Shown here: piece after piece, positions 40,801-51,400 of the stretch
Layout: every line of letters starts with the position of its first letter
Position numbering within the stretch: position 1 is the stretch's first letter
Assembly (NCBI GenBank): GCA_037577475.1
Contig: CM075204.1
Span: forward strand, 6,975,355-7,039,354
Length of the DNA: 64,000 nucleotides
From: Chaunax sp. Z400
Taxonomy: Eukaryota > Chordata > Actinopteri > Lophiiformes > Chaunacidae
Direction of reading: 5' to 3'
The notes under the pieces: model-generated
Told to the model about the DNA's origin: nothing
Seen by the model: the letters and a program-made list of their open reading frames with translations, nothing else
Databases searched by the model: none
Program-made: the position numbers and the translations under genes

Positions 40801-43800
40801 CTATAAAAAAGAAGAGGCTTTAAGTTACCTCTGTAAAGTTTTGACATTTGTGTTGCATCATTTTTGTGTTCCTATATAACCAGCTGTCTCGTCTTTGTGT
40901 CCTTAAGCACCTCAGGAGATTGCAGGTCACACCTCAGCCATTAAAAAAGCCTTGTGGTGTAGCAACGATAAGCAGATCCTCTCTGCTTCTGAGGACAAAA
41001 CCATACGGTCAGTGACGGGACGTCTCATGGTTTTCATTTGTGTGGTGGTGCCCAGAATTAAAGTTAACTCATCATCTTGACTGTGACTCTGCTCTGTGCT
41101 GTCACCGGAGACAGTCAGCTGACCTTTTACTTATTTTGTGTGTGTGTGTGTGTCTCCAGGCTTTGGGACAGGAGCTCCATGGAAGAAGTGAAGACGCTGA
41201 CGTTTGATACTAGTGTGAGCAGCATGGAGTATGTGGCTGATGGGCATATTCTTGTGATCACTTATGGGAGGACCATCGCATTCTACAACGCTCTGAGGTT
41301 CACTGCCCTCTCCTTATATACATACTGGAAATTAGCATGTCCACAGTAATCAAATTTGATTTTTTTTCCACAGTATATATTTCAGATCCATATCAGAATA
41401 GTTAAATCTCTCATCTCCTTTTTTCATGCAAACAACATGTATAGCCTAAGAGGAGTATGGCTGACTGAATTAGACTTCTTGTCGTCTTAACATCTCTTAA
41501 CATTCAGTCAAGACTATTATGGTAAACAACATTAGTGTTTTGAAATGTAAATCTCGTTGCATGGTCGTGTTCTCAAACGTGACATCTCAAAACCTTGGTT
41601 GACTAAGATAATGATTTTATAGCTCTTTAGTTGAACTTAAACCGAGGCTTATCATTAATATTATTTTGTAATGTTCCAGCTTGGACTTGATCAAGAGCGT
41701 GGAGGCCCCGGCTCCCATTAATTCAGCTTCCCTCCACCCAGAGAAGGACTTCTTTGTTGCTGGTGGAGATGACTTCAAGCTCTACAAATTTGACTACAGC
41801 ACAAAGGAAGAACTAGGTGAGAAGGGAACAAGACTCCTGATCATTTTAGGTTCATTTTACTCTTGATCAGTGTTAGCTTTTAAAGCAGTGACTCCGATTT
41901 TAGGACAATAACCAGCTTTTGGTCTGTAATGGTAGTTTATTTTCACATTTTTAAGAAACATACCCGTACAGTACAGCTCAAAAAAGCCAAATCCTAAAGA
42001 ATCTTGAAAACATACATTTCGCATTTTATTTCCTCTGCCTAGCAGGTTATGTTTTCCCCTGAGTCAGTCAGTCAGTCAGTCAGTCGGTTGGTTGGTTGAT
42101 TGGCTGCCAGCAGGGTTAATCAAATATTACAGGATGGATTTCCACAAAACTTGGCGATGGGATGACATGGACCAGGAAAGAACCCATACAATTTTGGTGC
42201 AGATCCAGATAGAGGCGAATTCAAAGAATTTTTGTATATTCTTTAACATTACAGGTTAGGGCATTTTTTAACATTTGCCACAAAACTTTGTGATGGGGTT
42301 GGGGGGGGGGGCTGGGTCAGGCGAGTCTAACATTAGTAGGATTTCTTGACCTTGAGGGAGTTATGCGCTCTACTGACTGCCATTCTAGTTCATCATGTAA
42401 AAACATCAAACAAAAAAAAATGTGTGAAACTTAGGAAAACAGGCTGCATAAATATAAGCATTAAGGGGTTTCCTGTCAAAGTAGTTGCATGAAACTACAG
42501 CACAAAAGTCACATTTGTAACACTTTATCTAATGCTGTTTCTCTCCCTCCTGCCTGCAGAGTCATATAAGGGTCACTTTGGTCCAGTGCACTGTGTTCGC
42601 TTCAGTCCAGATGGTGAGCTGTATGCCAGTGGCTCTGAGGATGGCACGCTTCGACTGTGGCAGACAGCTGTGGGGAAAACCTATGGCCTGTGGAAATGTG
42701 TCCTTCCTGGTAACCGAGTTTATACGCTCATTTGTGTAGTCACTGCTGTTCATAGTTCTGTGATCCGGAACAAGCTATAAAGACTAACACAAATCGCAAA
42801 CTTAAGTAAATGGCTACCACCTATACCAATCACGGAAGGAGAGTCATCAGTTCGCCAAAGTAGTGCAGAAAGTACATATTGGTGATTAATTCTCTAGTTC
42901 ATTCAATGAACAGAAAGAAACAATGCAGGCATATACAGTATAAACAGTCATTTGGGGTCAAGCAAATTATGTTCAGGGGTTAGCTTTACACTTGGCTAGG
43001 TGTAAAAATTAGTCTTCATTACTGTGTAATAAATACGTTTAACATTGATGAGACACAGAGCATCAAGTTTTGCGCTTTATGACCCTTATAGCAGTCATGT
43101 TATTCATATCATCGGTGATGAGGACGAAAGACAACTTAGAGAAGAGGTGAGCGAAATGAGAAGGAAGCGAAAGCACAAACCCGATATTTCAAAGCATAAT
43201 TTCAAAATAAAACTCTCCAAAATAAATGTCTGAATGTGATAACATCACAGCATTACATAAATGAAACATTTTGTTTCATTCAGGACAATGGAGGGGGGAA
43301 ACCAAACTGTCTGTAAATGCAGTGTCTCAAATCGCCACAAAATACCGATTGAAAAATAGAGCAGCTGTACGGATGTTGGAGATAAAAACCCTTGACATCC
43401 TTGTCTTTGGCAACTGGTAAACGGGTTTGGCATCCTCTTACTTTCAGGATGCACCTCTTACCAAAGTACCTTAAATGGCATATGTTATGCTCTTACACAA
43501 CATGTAGTCTTCGTTAGAACAATCTTTTTTTCCTCTAAAAATATTGAAAGCAATGCCAGTAAACAATATGTCTGTTCATTTGAAAATGGTGTAATTACTC
43601 CAAAATCATCTCATCTCTCATCTTCCTGAAGGTTTGATTTGCTCTTTTGATCTATGGCCATTCCTGACTAGACCCTTATTTGTACCTGCATTAAGAGGAA
43701 ATCACAAAGCAGGTGCTGTCAATTTCAGTTGATTTGATATTTATAGATCACAGGTGCACAAGTTGCAATGGAATAAAAAATAAAAAAAACTCTGCTTAAG

Positions 43801-44139
43801 TAAATGTTTGATGAGCATCTTTTATGAATTGAATCCACCATTGGAAAGAACATTTTTATGAGGCTTCAGGTTTTAAAATCTGCTCACAAAACTCTTGCTG
43901 AAAAATGTTCTGGAAAGTGTGATGGAATCCTCCCAGCAGCAACTATTTCAAGCTGCTCCTCATGTGTCTTGCATCACAGTAGTTTTACAGGCCAGAATTG
44001 GTGTGACATCATCAAATATTGGTGTGTTTGTTTGTTTTTTTTGTAACTTGGTGTTTTGTTGTTTTCGTCTTGCTCAGAGGACCTGGGTGCAGAGAACTCT
44101 GAACAGCTTTACACCTCGCCCCCTGAGATCAAAGCCTGA
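34866..44139 (+). CDS. strap: Serine-threonine kinase receptor-associated protein
   Basis: STRAP is a WD40 beta-propeller that inhibits TGF-beta signalling with SMAD7 and is part of the SMN complex as UNRIP. Nine exons join in frame: 34866-34977, 35373-35508, 36577-36658, 39119-39191, 40908-41007, 41160-41297, 41680-41816, 42560-42709 and 44078-44139. They encode 329 aa. The start MAMRQTPLTCSGHTRPVVDL has a good Kozak context (ACCATGG). WD-type units are clear throughout: DGKPMLRQGDTGDWIGTFLG, IRLWDRSS, then GHFGPVHCVRFSPDGELYAS and TLRLWQT. The protein ends SEQLYTSPPEIKA. Human STRAP is 350 aa; the difference is a shorter acidic segment just before the C-terminus. All junctions are AG/GT. 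It is transcribed divergently from bicd1, with 2.9 kb between the start codons. Confidence 0.97.
36767..37640 (-). mobile_element. Tc1-like transposon remnant in strap intron 3
   Basis: The left end ACAGTGGTGTTAAAAAGTAT is a Tc1-like terminus. The minus strand then holds pieces of a transposase gene in order: 'cagcatctcaatgaggttcagg', 'ggatcattgtcttgctgc', 'tctgccagatataacagg' and 'catcaaggtgtgttgtgg'. Frameshifts and deletions are frequent and the right end is missing. Confidence 0.8.
37811..38143 (-). mobile_element. tRNA-derived SINE, minus orientation
   Basis: Read on the minus strand it begins GCTGTGACTCAGTGGTAGAG (box A), then GGTCGGTGGTTCGATCCCCA (box B). A conserved 'cctgcagtctacatgtcgaagtgtcc' body follows and it ends in 'actatataagtgcagtccattt'. 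It shares its body with the copies at 50118, 54623 and 55700. Confidence 0.82.
38230..38775 (+). mobile_element. hAT-type transposase remnant
   Basis: Two frames separated by one stop encode KRITNSILILIAKDLRRYSV, then IENEGFRAMLHAFEQ and PCDVWTSPNHEILCHFI. A VLQTR...DAHVAELMH segment follows. These are the N-terminal and first catalytic (D of the DVWTS-type motif) parts of a ZBED-like hAT transposase. Most of the RNase H-like core and the dimerisation domain are gone. Confidence 0.78.
38990..39057 (-). mobile_element. DNA transposon terminal repeat fragment
   Basis: On the minus strand it reads CAGTACCAGTCAATTGTTTG followed by GACACACTTTCC. This matches the end at 32560 and lies 62 bp before strap exon 4. 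Confidence 0.55.
39230..39790. other. strap intron 4, possible degenerate MITE
   Basis: The sequence starting 'agggctctatctaatgcttggccccaagcac' and continuing to 'ggaacctgg' has the look of an old nonautonomous DNA transposon seen in fish. I could not define its ends. Confidence 0.3.
39798..40330 (-). mobile_element. Internally deleted Tc1-like transposon
   Basis: The left end ACAGTCATGGACAAACGTAT, followed by 'tgggacacctg', is a Tc1-like terminus. The minus-strand frame 39940-40149 encodes SEELSEFKRGSVIGCHLCYW and then SVCDISSLLDIPRSAVSG, the paired-like DNA-binding domain of the transposase. The left part (about 39798-39885) comes from the other end of the element. The catalytic DDE domain between them is deleted. 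Confidence 0.8.
40430..40830 (+). mobile_element. tRNA-derived SINE relative with 7-bp expansion
   Basis: The body 'ctgcagtctgcatttccaagtgtccttgacc', 'gaatgccagtttgctccca' and 'gcatggtagcctctaccaccactgtatgaatg' matches the copy at 55700-55910. Before it, GGTCCCT is repeated about seven times at 40542-40592, at the place where other copies have a single 'cagtccctgcag'. Confidence 0.7.
41950..42390 (+). repeat. Teleost dispersed repeat in strap intron 7
   Basis: Starts after 'caggttatgttttcccc' with (GTCA)n and (GGTT)n runs. It continues with 'atggatttccacaaaacttggcgatgggatgacatgg', 'gaacccatacaattttggtgcagatcc', and ends 'ttatgcgctctactgactgccattctagtt'. I recognise this as a common fish repeat. 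A G10 run lies near 42302. Confidence 0.75.
42781..44077. other. strap intron 8, nothing recognised
   Basis: No exon or repeat assigned. The last exon joins exon 8 directly in frame (CCTG + AGGAC), so no extra exon is needed here. Confidence 0.5.
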
Positions 44140-44672
44140 GGAGAAAGCAGTGCTGTTTGGAAACAACATGAGAAGGGAATAAGAAGGAGAGGAGACCAGC
44201 GAAGGGATGTTCCAGCATTTATTTTCAGGCCCCAGCTAGGAGCAGAGTCCAGAGCAGCTCCATCCTTTTGGAGCTAATGGGGATATTATGAATGCCCTGT
44301 CAAAGATAAAGCCATCTCACACACAGACATACTCAGTCATGTTTGATTTTATGCAGTCATATGGACAGTAAGGTCTGCAGAGTAAAGCTGTAGAGCTTTG
44401 GAGTGTCGGCTCATCGCTGCCTGCTTTTTCTCTGATCAGTCCAGCGCTGTCTGTGTGCTTAAATTTATTTTAACTTCTCTCAAACCCCGGCGAAAATCAT
44501 GATGCCAAGATTGGTTTCAAAATGACTATTTAATGAGCTGGACCAAGGCTTTTGTTTTCAGGTCATAGTTACAAGAATGTGCTAAAGTTGAGGCATTTTC
44601 ATTTCTTCAAAAATCATTGCTTTGAGTATCTGCTGCTGTCGTACTGGTTGAGTATATGAAGTTGAGTGTCTA

Positions 44673-44678
44673 AATAAA
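44673..44678 (+). terminator. strap poly(A) signal
   Basis: AATAAA, 534 bp after the strap stop. A second AATAAA at 44765-44770 is an alternative. The 3' end itself is not determined. Confidence 0.6.
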
Positions 44679-45204
44679 AGAAAATATTGTTTTGTGACTA
44701 AGTGGCAGAAGAAGAAATGTCACTTTCTCCATTTTAGTTTTCCTTCATTTGTCTCCAGTGATGAAATAAATGCATTACTGTTTCATTTGTTACTAATGCA
44801 CAAAGAGCAGATTGGGTTTGTGATTTTTTAATAGAAATCAAGATATGTGGTTAGTGTACATTGCAGATAATTTTATATGCAAACATTAAAACAAGCACTT
44901 TGTTCACTCACTAAGCATGTTTGTGTAATAGTGCACAACAAATACAAGAGTTTTTGATAACCTCATAAACGTACTGTTGTGTGCGGTCATTGTGTTTTGG
45001 AGGTTTATCGTCATAAAGCCACTTCTCTTCTCTCCAGATGACTTGAAATTAAACATTATTTTTAACTACTAGAAGGGATAAACGGGTGCAAACACTGCCA
45101 GTACATACATATACATAAGACGTATTTAAAGAAGCAAGTGGGCTCATGAAAAATACAAGGAGGATTAAAAAATGTAAAAATAGGTCAGTGAACGGTGTCA
45201 CAAA

Positions 45205-45480
45205 AACTCGTGACGTCAAGTTCATTTTCAATATTTGATTGGTCCGCCAATGAGGAAAGGCTTTGTAACGCCATCTGGCCAATAGGAGTTGATGTCAGGA
45301 CGAACTCACTTCCGGCCCGGGTAATCTCCAGCCCAGTCAGTCGTTTTGCGAATTAAATCCAACAAGAGGCGCTGGTTAGCTACTCCGTTGAGACCTAACT
45401 TCCTTTCCCTTCTATTTTCCCTCCATAATAGCTGACTAACTGAGCCAGGCGACGGTATCCCGCTCCATCCGCACGCAGAC
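45205..45480 (+). promoter_or_regulatory. tmpo promoter: CRE, three CCAAT boxes, ETS site
   Basis: A perfect cAMP-response element TGACGTCA is at 45211-45218. An inverted CCAAT (ATTGG) is at 45238-45242, and CCAAT boxes are at 45247-45251 and 45279-45283. An ETS-type CACTTCCGGC is at 45307-45316. All lie within 270 bp of the start codon and there is no TATA box. Two same-direction CCAAT boxes 32 bp apart are a known NF-Y arrangement in cell-cycle promoters. Occupancy is inferred. Confidence 0.6.
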
Positions 45481-48400
45481 ATGCCGGAGTACCTGGACGA
45501 TCCGTCTGTGCTCACCAAGGATAAACTGAAGAGTGAGTTGTTGGCCCACAACGTCGAGCTCCCGAGCGGCAACCCGACCAAAGACGTGTATGTGCAGCTT
45601 TATCTGATGAACCTCACCGCCCAGAACAACAAACATGGAGCGGCCACGACTCTGGACGCCTTCTCCAGCGACGAGGAGCTGCCACCGCCCGTGGTCTCCA
45701 GCAGAAGTCGCTCCTCCGGCAGAGTGAGTTCATTCTTTAATTCAAAATTAACGCTACTTCTAATTTCATTTGAAGAAGCAGAACGTAAAATCAACACCAA
45801 AAAAAAAAAAGCAGGATGGCTCAAGTTAAGGCGACTAAACTTTAAAGACTTCTGCAATTTATTATTTTCAGGCAACGTGCCCCCAAAATTAAAATAACCC
45901 AAGTACGAGTGCAGATGACCATGGTTACATTTTCATTAATCGATTATTCGTCTCTATTTGTAATTAAATTGAAGCAAATGGGAATCAAAAGTTAGCGGAT
46001 ACTTCAAACTACTTTCCAGCAAGGAATAAAACGCAAAAGTCCATAAAGCAATAAATCAAGTCTTCTCTTCAGGCCACAGCTTTGACCACAGGTTCCCTTC
46101 CTCTACAGGATCCCCACCCTTAACTAACTCTAGCCGAGGATAGAAACCTGCCTTCCGTCGTTTTTAATCCCAGAAGAATCATTTCAAATTTGACTTGTTA
46201 TCATGTCGACCTATTATCATTAAGACTCTGATGATCATCGTTTGGACATCCATGCCTTCAAACCAAAGCATGAATGAATGAAAATGTGGCCCGACTGCGA
46301 TCACTTCCGTCCCACAAACCACAGTCACATATCTCCGCTTTTACTGCGCTCGTAAAACGTTTCAAACTGAGCCTCAGCTCTAACATGTCTGAGCGGTGCC
46401 TTCACTGTAAGTAAACAACAACATAAACAACATAAAAAAAACAACAGCAGCCTCAGATCTGGTCGCTGATTTAGCAGATGATCAGCATCTGAATTGCAGA
46501 CATAGTGGAGTTTCTCACAGCCAGTTAATCATTTCCTGTTTGACATGATAATTTAATCTGTTTCTGTGTTGAAAACATTTGTAGTGGTTGAATGGAGTCG
46601 CTGTTATCACATGACATAAACACACCCAGCTACAGAAACCGTTCTAACACTGGTAGCTGACAGGTGTTTGACTGAATGGAGTTTTTGTGTTGGGTGTTGG
46701 ATCTCAGTTTGTCCCCATTAAAACAATCCCTGCCTTTATACTTGGAGAAACTGAGGTGGGAGCAGGTGAAAGGTTTTTCCTCTGAAGCAGGACTTTTATA
46801 GCCGTCTGACTCTCTGAAGTTCACCCAGAGGCTAGTAAATATTTACATGCTGAGCTGTAAATGTTAATCATCATGTATCATATCATTTCATAGCCATGTG
46901 TACACATTATTTTATTACCATCATACTGTAGAGAGAAAGGAAGTGTTTGCTTTGTAAAATTTAAGAACTTAGAGTTGGTCACCACAGGTTGGTCACCACA
47001 GGTTGGTCACCACAGGTTGGTCATCACAGGTTGGTCATCACAGGTTAGTCACCACAGGTTGGTCATCACAGGTTGGTCACCACAGGTTGGTCATCACAGG
47101 TTGGTCACCACAGGTTGGTCACCACAGGTTGGTCACCACAGGTTGGTCATCACAGGTTGGTCATCACAGGTTAGTCACCACAGGTTGGTCATCACAGGTT
47201 GGTCACCACAGGTTGGTCACCACAGGTTGGTCACCACAGGTTGGTCACCACAGGTTGGTCACCACAGGTTGGTCACCACAGGTTGGTCATCACAGGTTGG
47301 TCATCACAGGTTGGTCACCACAGGTTGGTCACCACAGGTTGGTCACCACAGGTTGGTCATCACAGGTTGGTCACCACAGGTTGGTCACCACAGGTTGGTC
47401 ACCACAGGTTGGACAGCCTGGGACTACAAAATGCATTCCACCCAAAATACGGCATATCAATTAATAAATATAATTTTATTATTTGGTCAAGTTTCAATGC
47501 ATAATTCAAACATGTGCGTGGGGCCTTGCGTGGCATGGAAATCTGTTCTAGGTCAGGGGTCTTCAATTAAAATTGCATGAGATCCAGTAAGTCAGACCTC
47601 CTCCCCTGCTGAGGTCCGAACAGTTAAATACTATCAAATATGAATCATACTTTTTTGCCAGACTAAAAAAATGCGATTAATTCCATTTTCATTGAACAAA
47701 GTATAAAATCGTAACCGTTTTGTTGTTGTTTTTGTCTTTGGAATAATTAATAATAATCTTTAACAAAATTGATCTTTTTTTAAACACTTCTGTCTTCCAG
47801 GATACTTTGATATTGATAAACTCCAACAGGCAAAAATACACGGCCTATACAGAACAAATATGGAAAACAACGTGTAATCAACCATTTGTCTCTTAATTTG
47901 CATTGTAAATAAACTCCTTTCAGACCAGAAAAACATGACGCCCTCAATGTCATTTGCATCAACTCTAAGGAGGCGATAGTAATGAGATGACAATGCCATG
48001 CGAGCATTTTATCACTGTATTGATAACCTCCAGTCTGATGGATGATACAGTGATGGCTCACAACAGACAACGAGACTTAGTGAAAGTGGTTAAAATCTCC
48101 TGCCACCATAAAAATGCTCCCCAGTTGTTTGTTTTCCTGTCTGCAGATGACTTCATGTGAATGAAGCACACGCCCCTTCCTCTGGTCTAACCAGAGTCAG
48201 ATGTGCAAAATTGTGGAAAGATCCCCAGATTCCTGGCCAGTCACCGCTCACTCAGGATGTTGGGTGCAATGGCATCCCGAGTCAGATCTCTGAAATACTC
48301 AAATGTAACTCCACCTTTCTTTGACTCCTTCACAGTCCAACAGATTTTTGTTTCCCGTCTCCTCCTCTGACGCAACATAAGTCTCCTTAGCAACGCTCTG

Positions 48401-51400
48401 TTCCCATAAATGACTGCCGTTCACCTGTGCAGCTGTATAAACTGTCCGACACACAAACATGAGAAAACACAAAAGGGGTTTGTGGGTTGTTGTTTTTTTA
48501 GGGATAAGTACCATTTTGTAAGAAGGTATCATTTTGGATAGTTTTCATCCTCTGAATATGTTTCAATCAAAACAGAAATGGAATTCTCTCCTATCTAGAA
48601 AATCAAAATACTCATAAACATATCTGATGATTTAGGGACATGTTTTTAATTATCTACTCTGAATTTGACTGTCTAGTCATTACAGGTGTTTGTTTGTTTT
48701 TTAACTCAACATGTAAAAGTGGCAACCCATCATTAGGGACGAACCGATTGTAAAAGTACAAGTACTTACATTTGAATACTTGCTGATACAGAGTACTGAT
48801 ACAAGTACTTAATATCAATATCACACATTACTTTGAAAACATGTCTGCAATTGGTCAAAGTACAAGTGCAATTGTCAACACACGGTGACTGATCTACACT
48901 GATGAAACATTTGGCTAATATTGCTAGTCCAGATATCAGTGCACTACTTTATATACTTTATTCATCCTGCAGGGGGAAATTCTTTTGTTACAGCAGCATA
49001 GAACACAAATCAATGCACTATAGAGTAGAATATGGCAGCAAAGCACAAAGTATGGGGAGGTAAAGACATACTCTGTCAGTAAAACACTCTGTGGATGGGT
49101 TAAAGTGACGGTTGTAATAAATAGCTGACTAGCTCTATGACCTTATATACAGGAAGTAGAAATATATACAAACAATACGGCGCAGTGCACAGGAGGTGAT
49201 GGTTGATGGGTTGTGACAGTGACAGTGATGTGTTGAACAGTTTAATGGCAGTAGGAAGGAATGATTTAAGTTGTCTGTCAGTGGTGCTGCGGGGCATCAT
49301 CAGTCTGTCGCTGAATGTGCTTCGATGACACTGCTTATATACTCTCTCACCCACCCCACTATAACACTGTCATCGGAGCACTTCTGTAGATGGCGTGAGT
49401 CACTGTTGTATGTGAAGTCAGTGGTGTACAATGTAAATAGAAATGGAGTGAGGACAGTACCCTGGGGGACACCAATGTTACTGACACACCACCCTGTAGC
49501 CTCACATATTGTGGTCTACCGGCGAGGTAGTCAGTGATCCAGGTCACCAAGGAGCTGTCCACCTGCAGTGTCCTCAGTTTGTCTGCTAGCAGCACAGGCC
49601 GTATGTTATTTAAAAGCACTTGAGAAGTCAAAGAAAGTCATCCTCACTGAGCTTCCTGACCTGTCCAGATGTAAGTAGGTCCCGCGGAGAAGATGGATAA
49701 TGGCATCGTCCACTCCTATGTCGTTCTGATATGCAAACTTCATATATATATTGCCTGGATGAAGCAAAACATTTGTCCAGCTAATTAGAAACGAGACAGA
49801 TATTTTTTTAATAATAATAATAATAATAAGATAATTGTCTTTGGAGCACAAAAAAAGTCTTGTTAACAAACCATGCCGGGAACCTCGAAACATTTTCAAA
49901 TTTCAAACAACGTTATTTATCCCAAAAAAGGGCAGTTAGGTTTAAAACAGTCAACCAAGACCATACATACATTTACAAACTTATAATATATATATAAATA
50001 TAATATAAATAGACAGCAGACATGAGTGGGCTATGTCTGAGACAATAAATACGTAAAGAAAACTGGCACACTGGTGCCCTCGTGTGGCCCCCTAAGTAAT
50101 AAATAGATTAATATTCAATCCGGCTGTGGCTCAGGAGGTAGAGCGGTCGCTCACGGAACGAAAGGTCGGTGGTTCGATCCCCAGTCCCTGCAAGTCTACA
50201 AGTTCAAGTATCCTTGAGCAAAGACACTGAACCCCAACTTGCTCCCCGGGCGCCGTAAAGGCAGCCCACTGCTCCTCAGGGATGGGTCAGATGCAGAGAA
50301 AGAATTTCCCCCTGTGGGAATAATACAGTATCTCAAAAAAAAAAAAAAAAAAAAAAAAAAATGATAAGAAACACACAAGTTGAATAAAGATCCTAATGAA
50401 ATGTGCATTCCTAGAGAGGTTTAGCAGCCTGACAGCAGACAGAATGAAGGACTTAGAGTAACGGTTTGTTTTCCTGGGAGGAGCTTTAAAGCGCCGGCCT
50501 GAAGGCATTAATATGAATTCAGTGGACAGGATGTGATCGTGTTGGTCAATAATGTTGACCAATACTGTTAATGTCAAACTGTGATTTAAACCTCAATAGT
50601 CATATGCTTTCTACCATCTATAATATCGCTAGAATCAGAGGAGTGGTTTACAGACGAGCCCTAGAAAAACATATCCATGCATAGAAGAGACAAAAAGATA
50701 TAAAGACGACCATATCCCACCCATCTAAGCCTAACTGTGCAGCTGTAATGCTGGAGTGGAGGACCAGGGAGAGCCACTGGTGCTGTTGTCTTAATGGGTT
50801 TTCCCCTCTTCATTGAGGAAATACTTCTCAGGCAGAGGAATCTGCATGTGTGTTTGTGAGAGAGAATGTGTCATGAAAAGTCGATGGCTGTGGAAAAGAC
50901 ACGACTTGTTTGTAATTAGCTTGTCCTTTGTTTTCTGAGGAGCTGCCATGTTGCAGTGTTGAGGATGTGTGTCATGTGAAAAAACCCAGCCCTCACATGT
51001 CTGAGTGATTATTGGATGGAGGTGGACGCGCTGCTCAAACATACATTCCTCACATTTTTGAAATAGTGAGCCGGAGTGAGAGAGAGGCTTTTCTTAGCGA
51101 ACCGTTGAGGCTCACATACTTCTGTGTCTGTCTTCATGTGGTTTCTACCCTTTTATTGAAGTTGGTGTGATTTTGGAGGAATTAGCTGTAAAGTGTGAAG
51201 ATAAAAGCAGCTGTGGTTAATCTCACACCAGTAGATTATGGACAACCACGTGAACTCTGTTGTTACTTGGCCCTGCAGCCACAGGTCTTGGCACGTCTCG
51301 CCCTCAAACCAGGCTTCCTGAGAGAGGAGTTAGAAGTGTTGGTAGTGAGTTTACTCCACAGAGGGCAGTCATAGCTGTGAGATCAGGGTTCAGTTATGCC

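Noticed and set aside
46975..47580. A 201-codon frame and two more over the 14-bp minisatellite.
   Set aside because: All three frames are open because the unit has no stop. No splice or start context.
50118..50190. A possible tRNA gene with box A and box B.
   Set aside because: It is the head of a SINE with a poly(A) tail, and no tRNA cloverleaf anticodon arm is evident.
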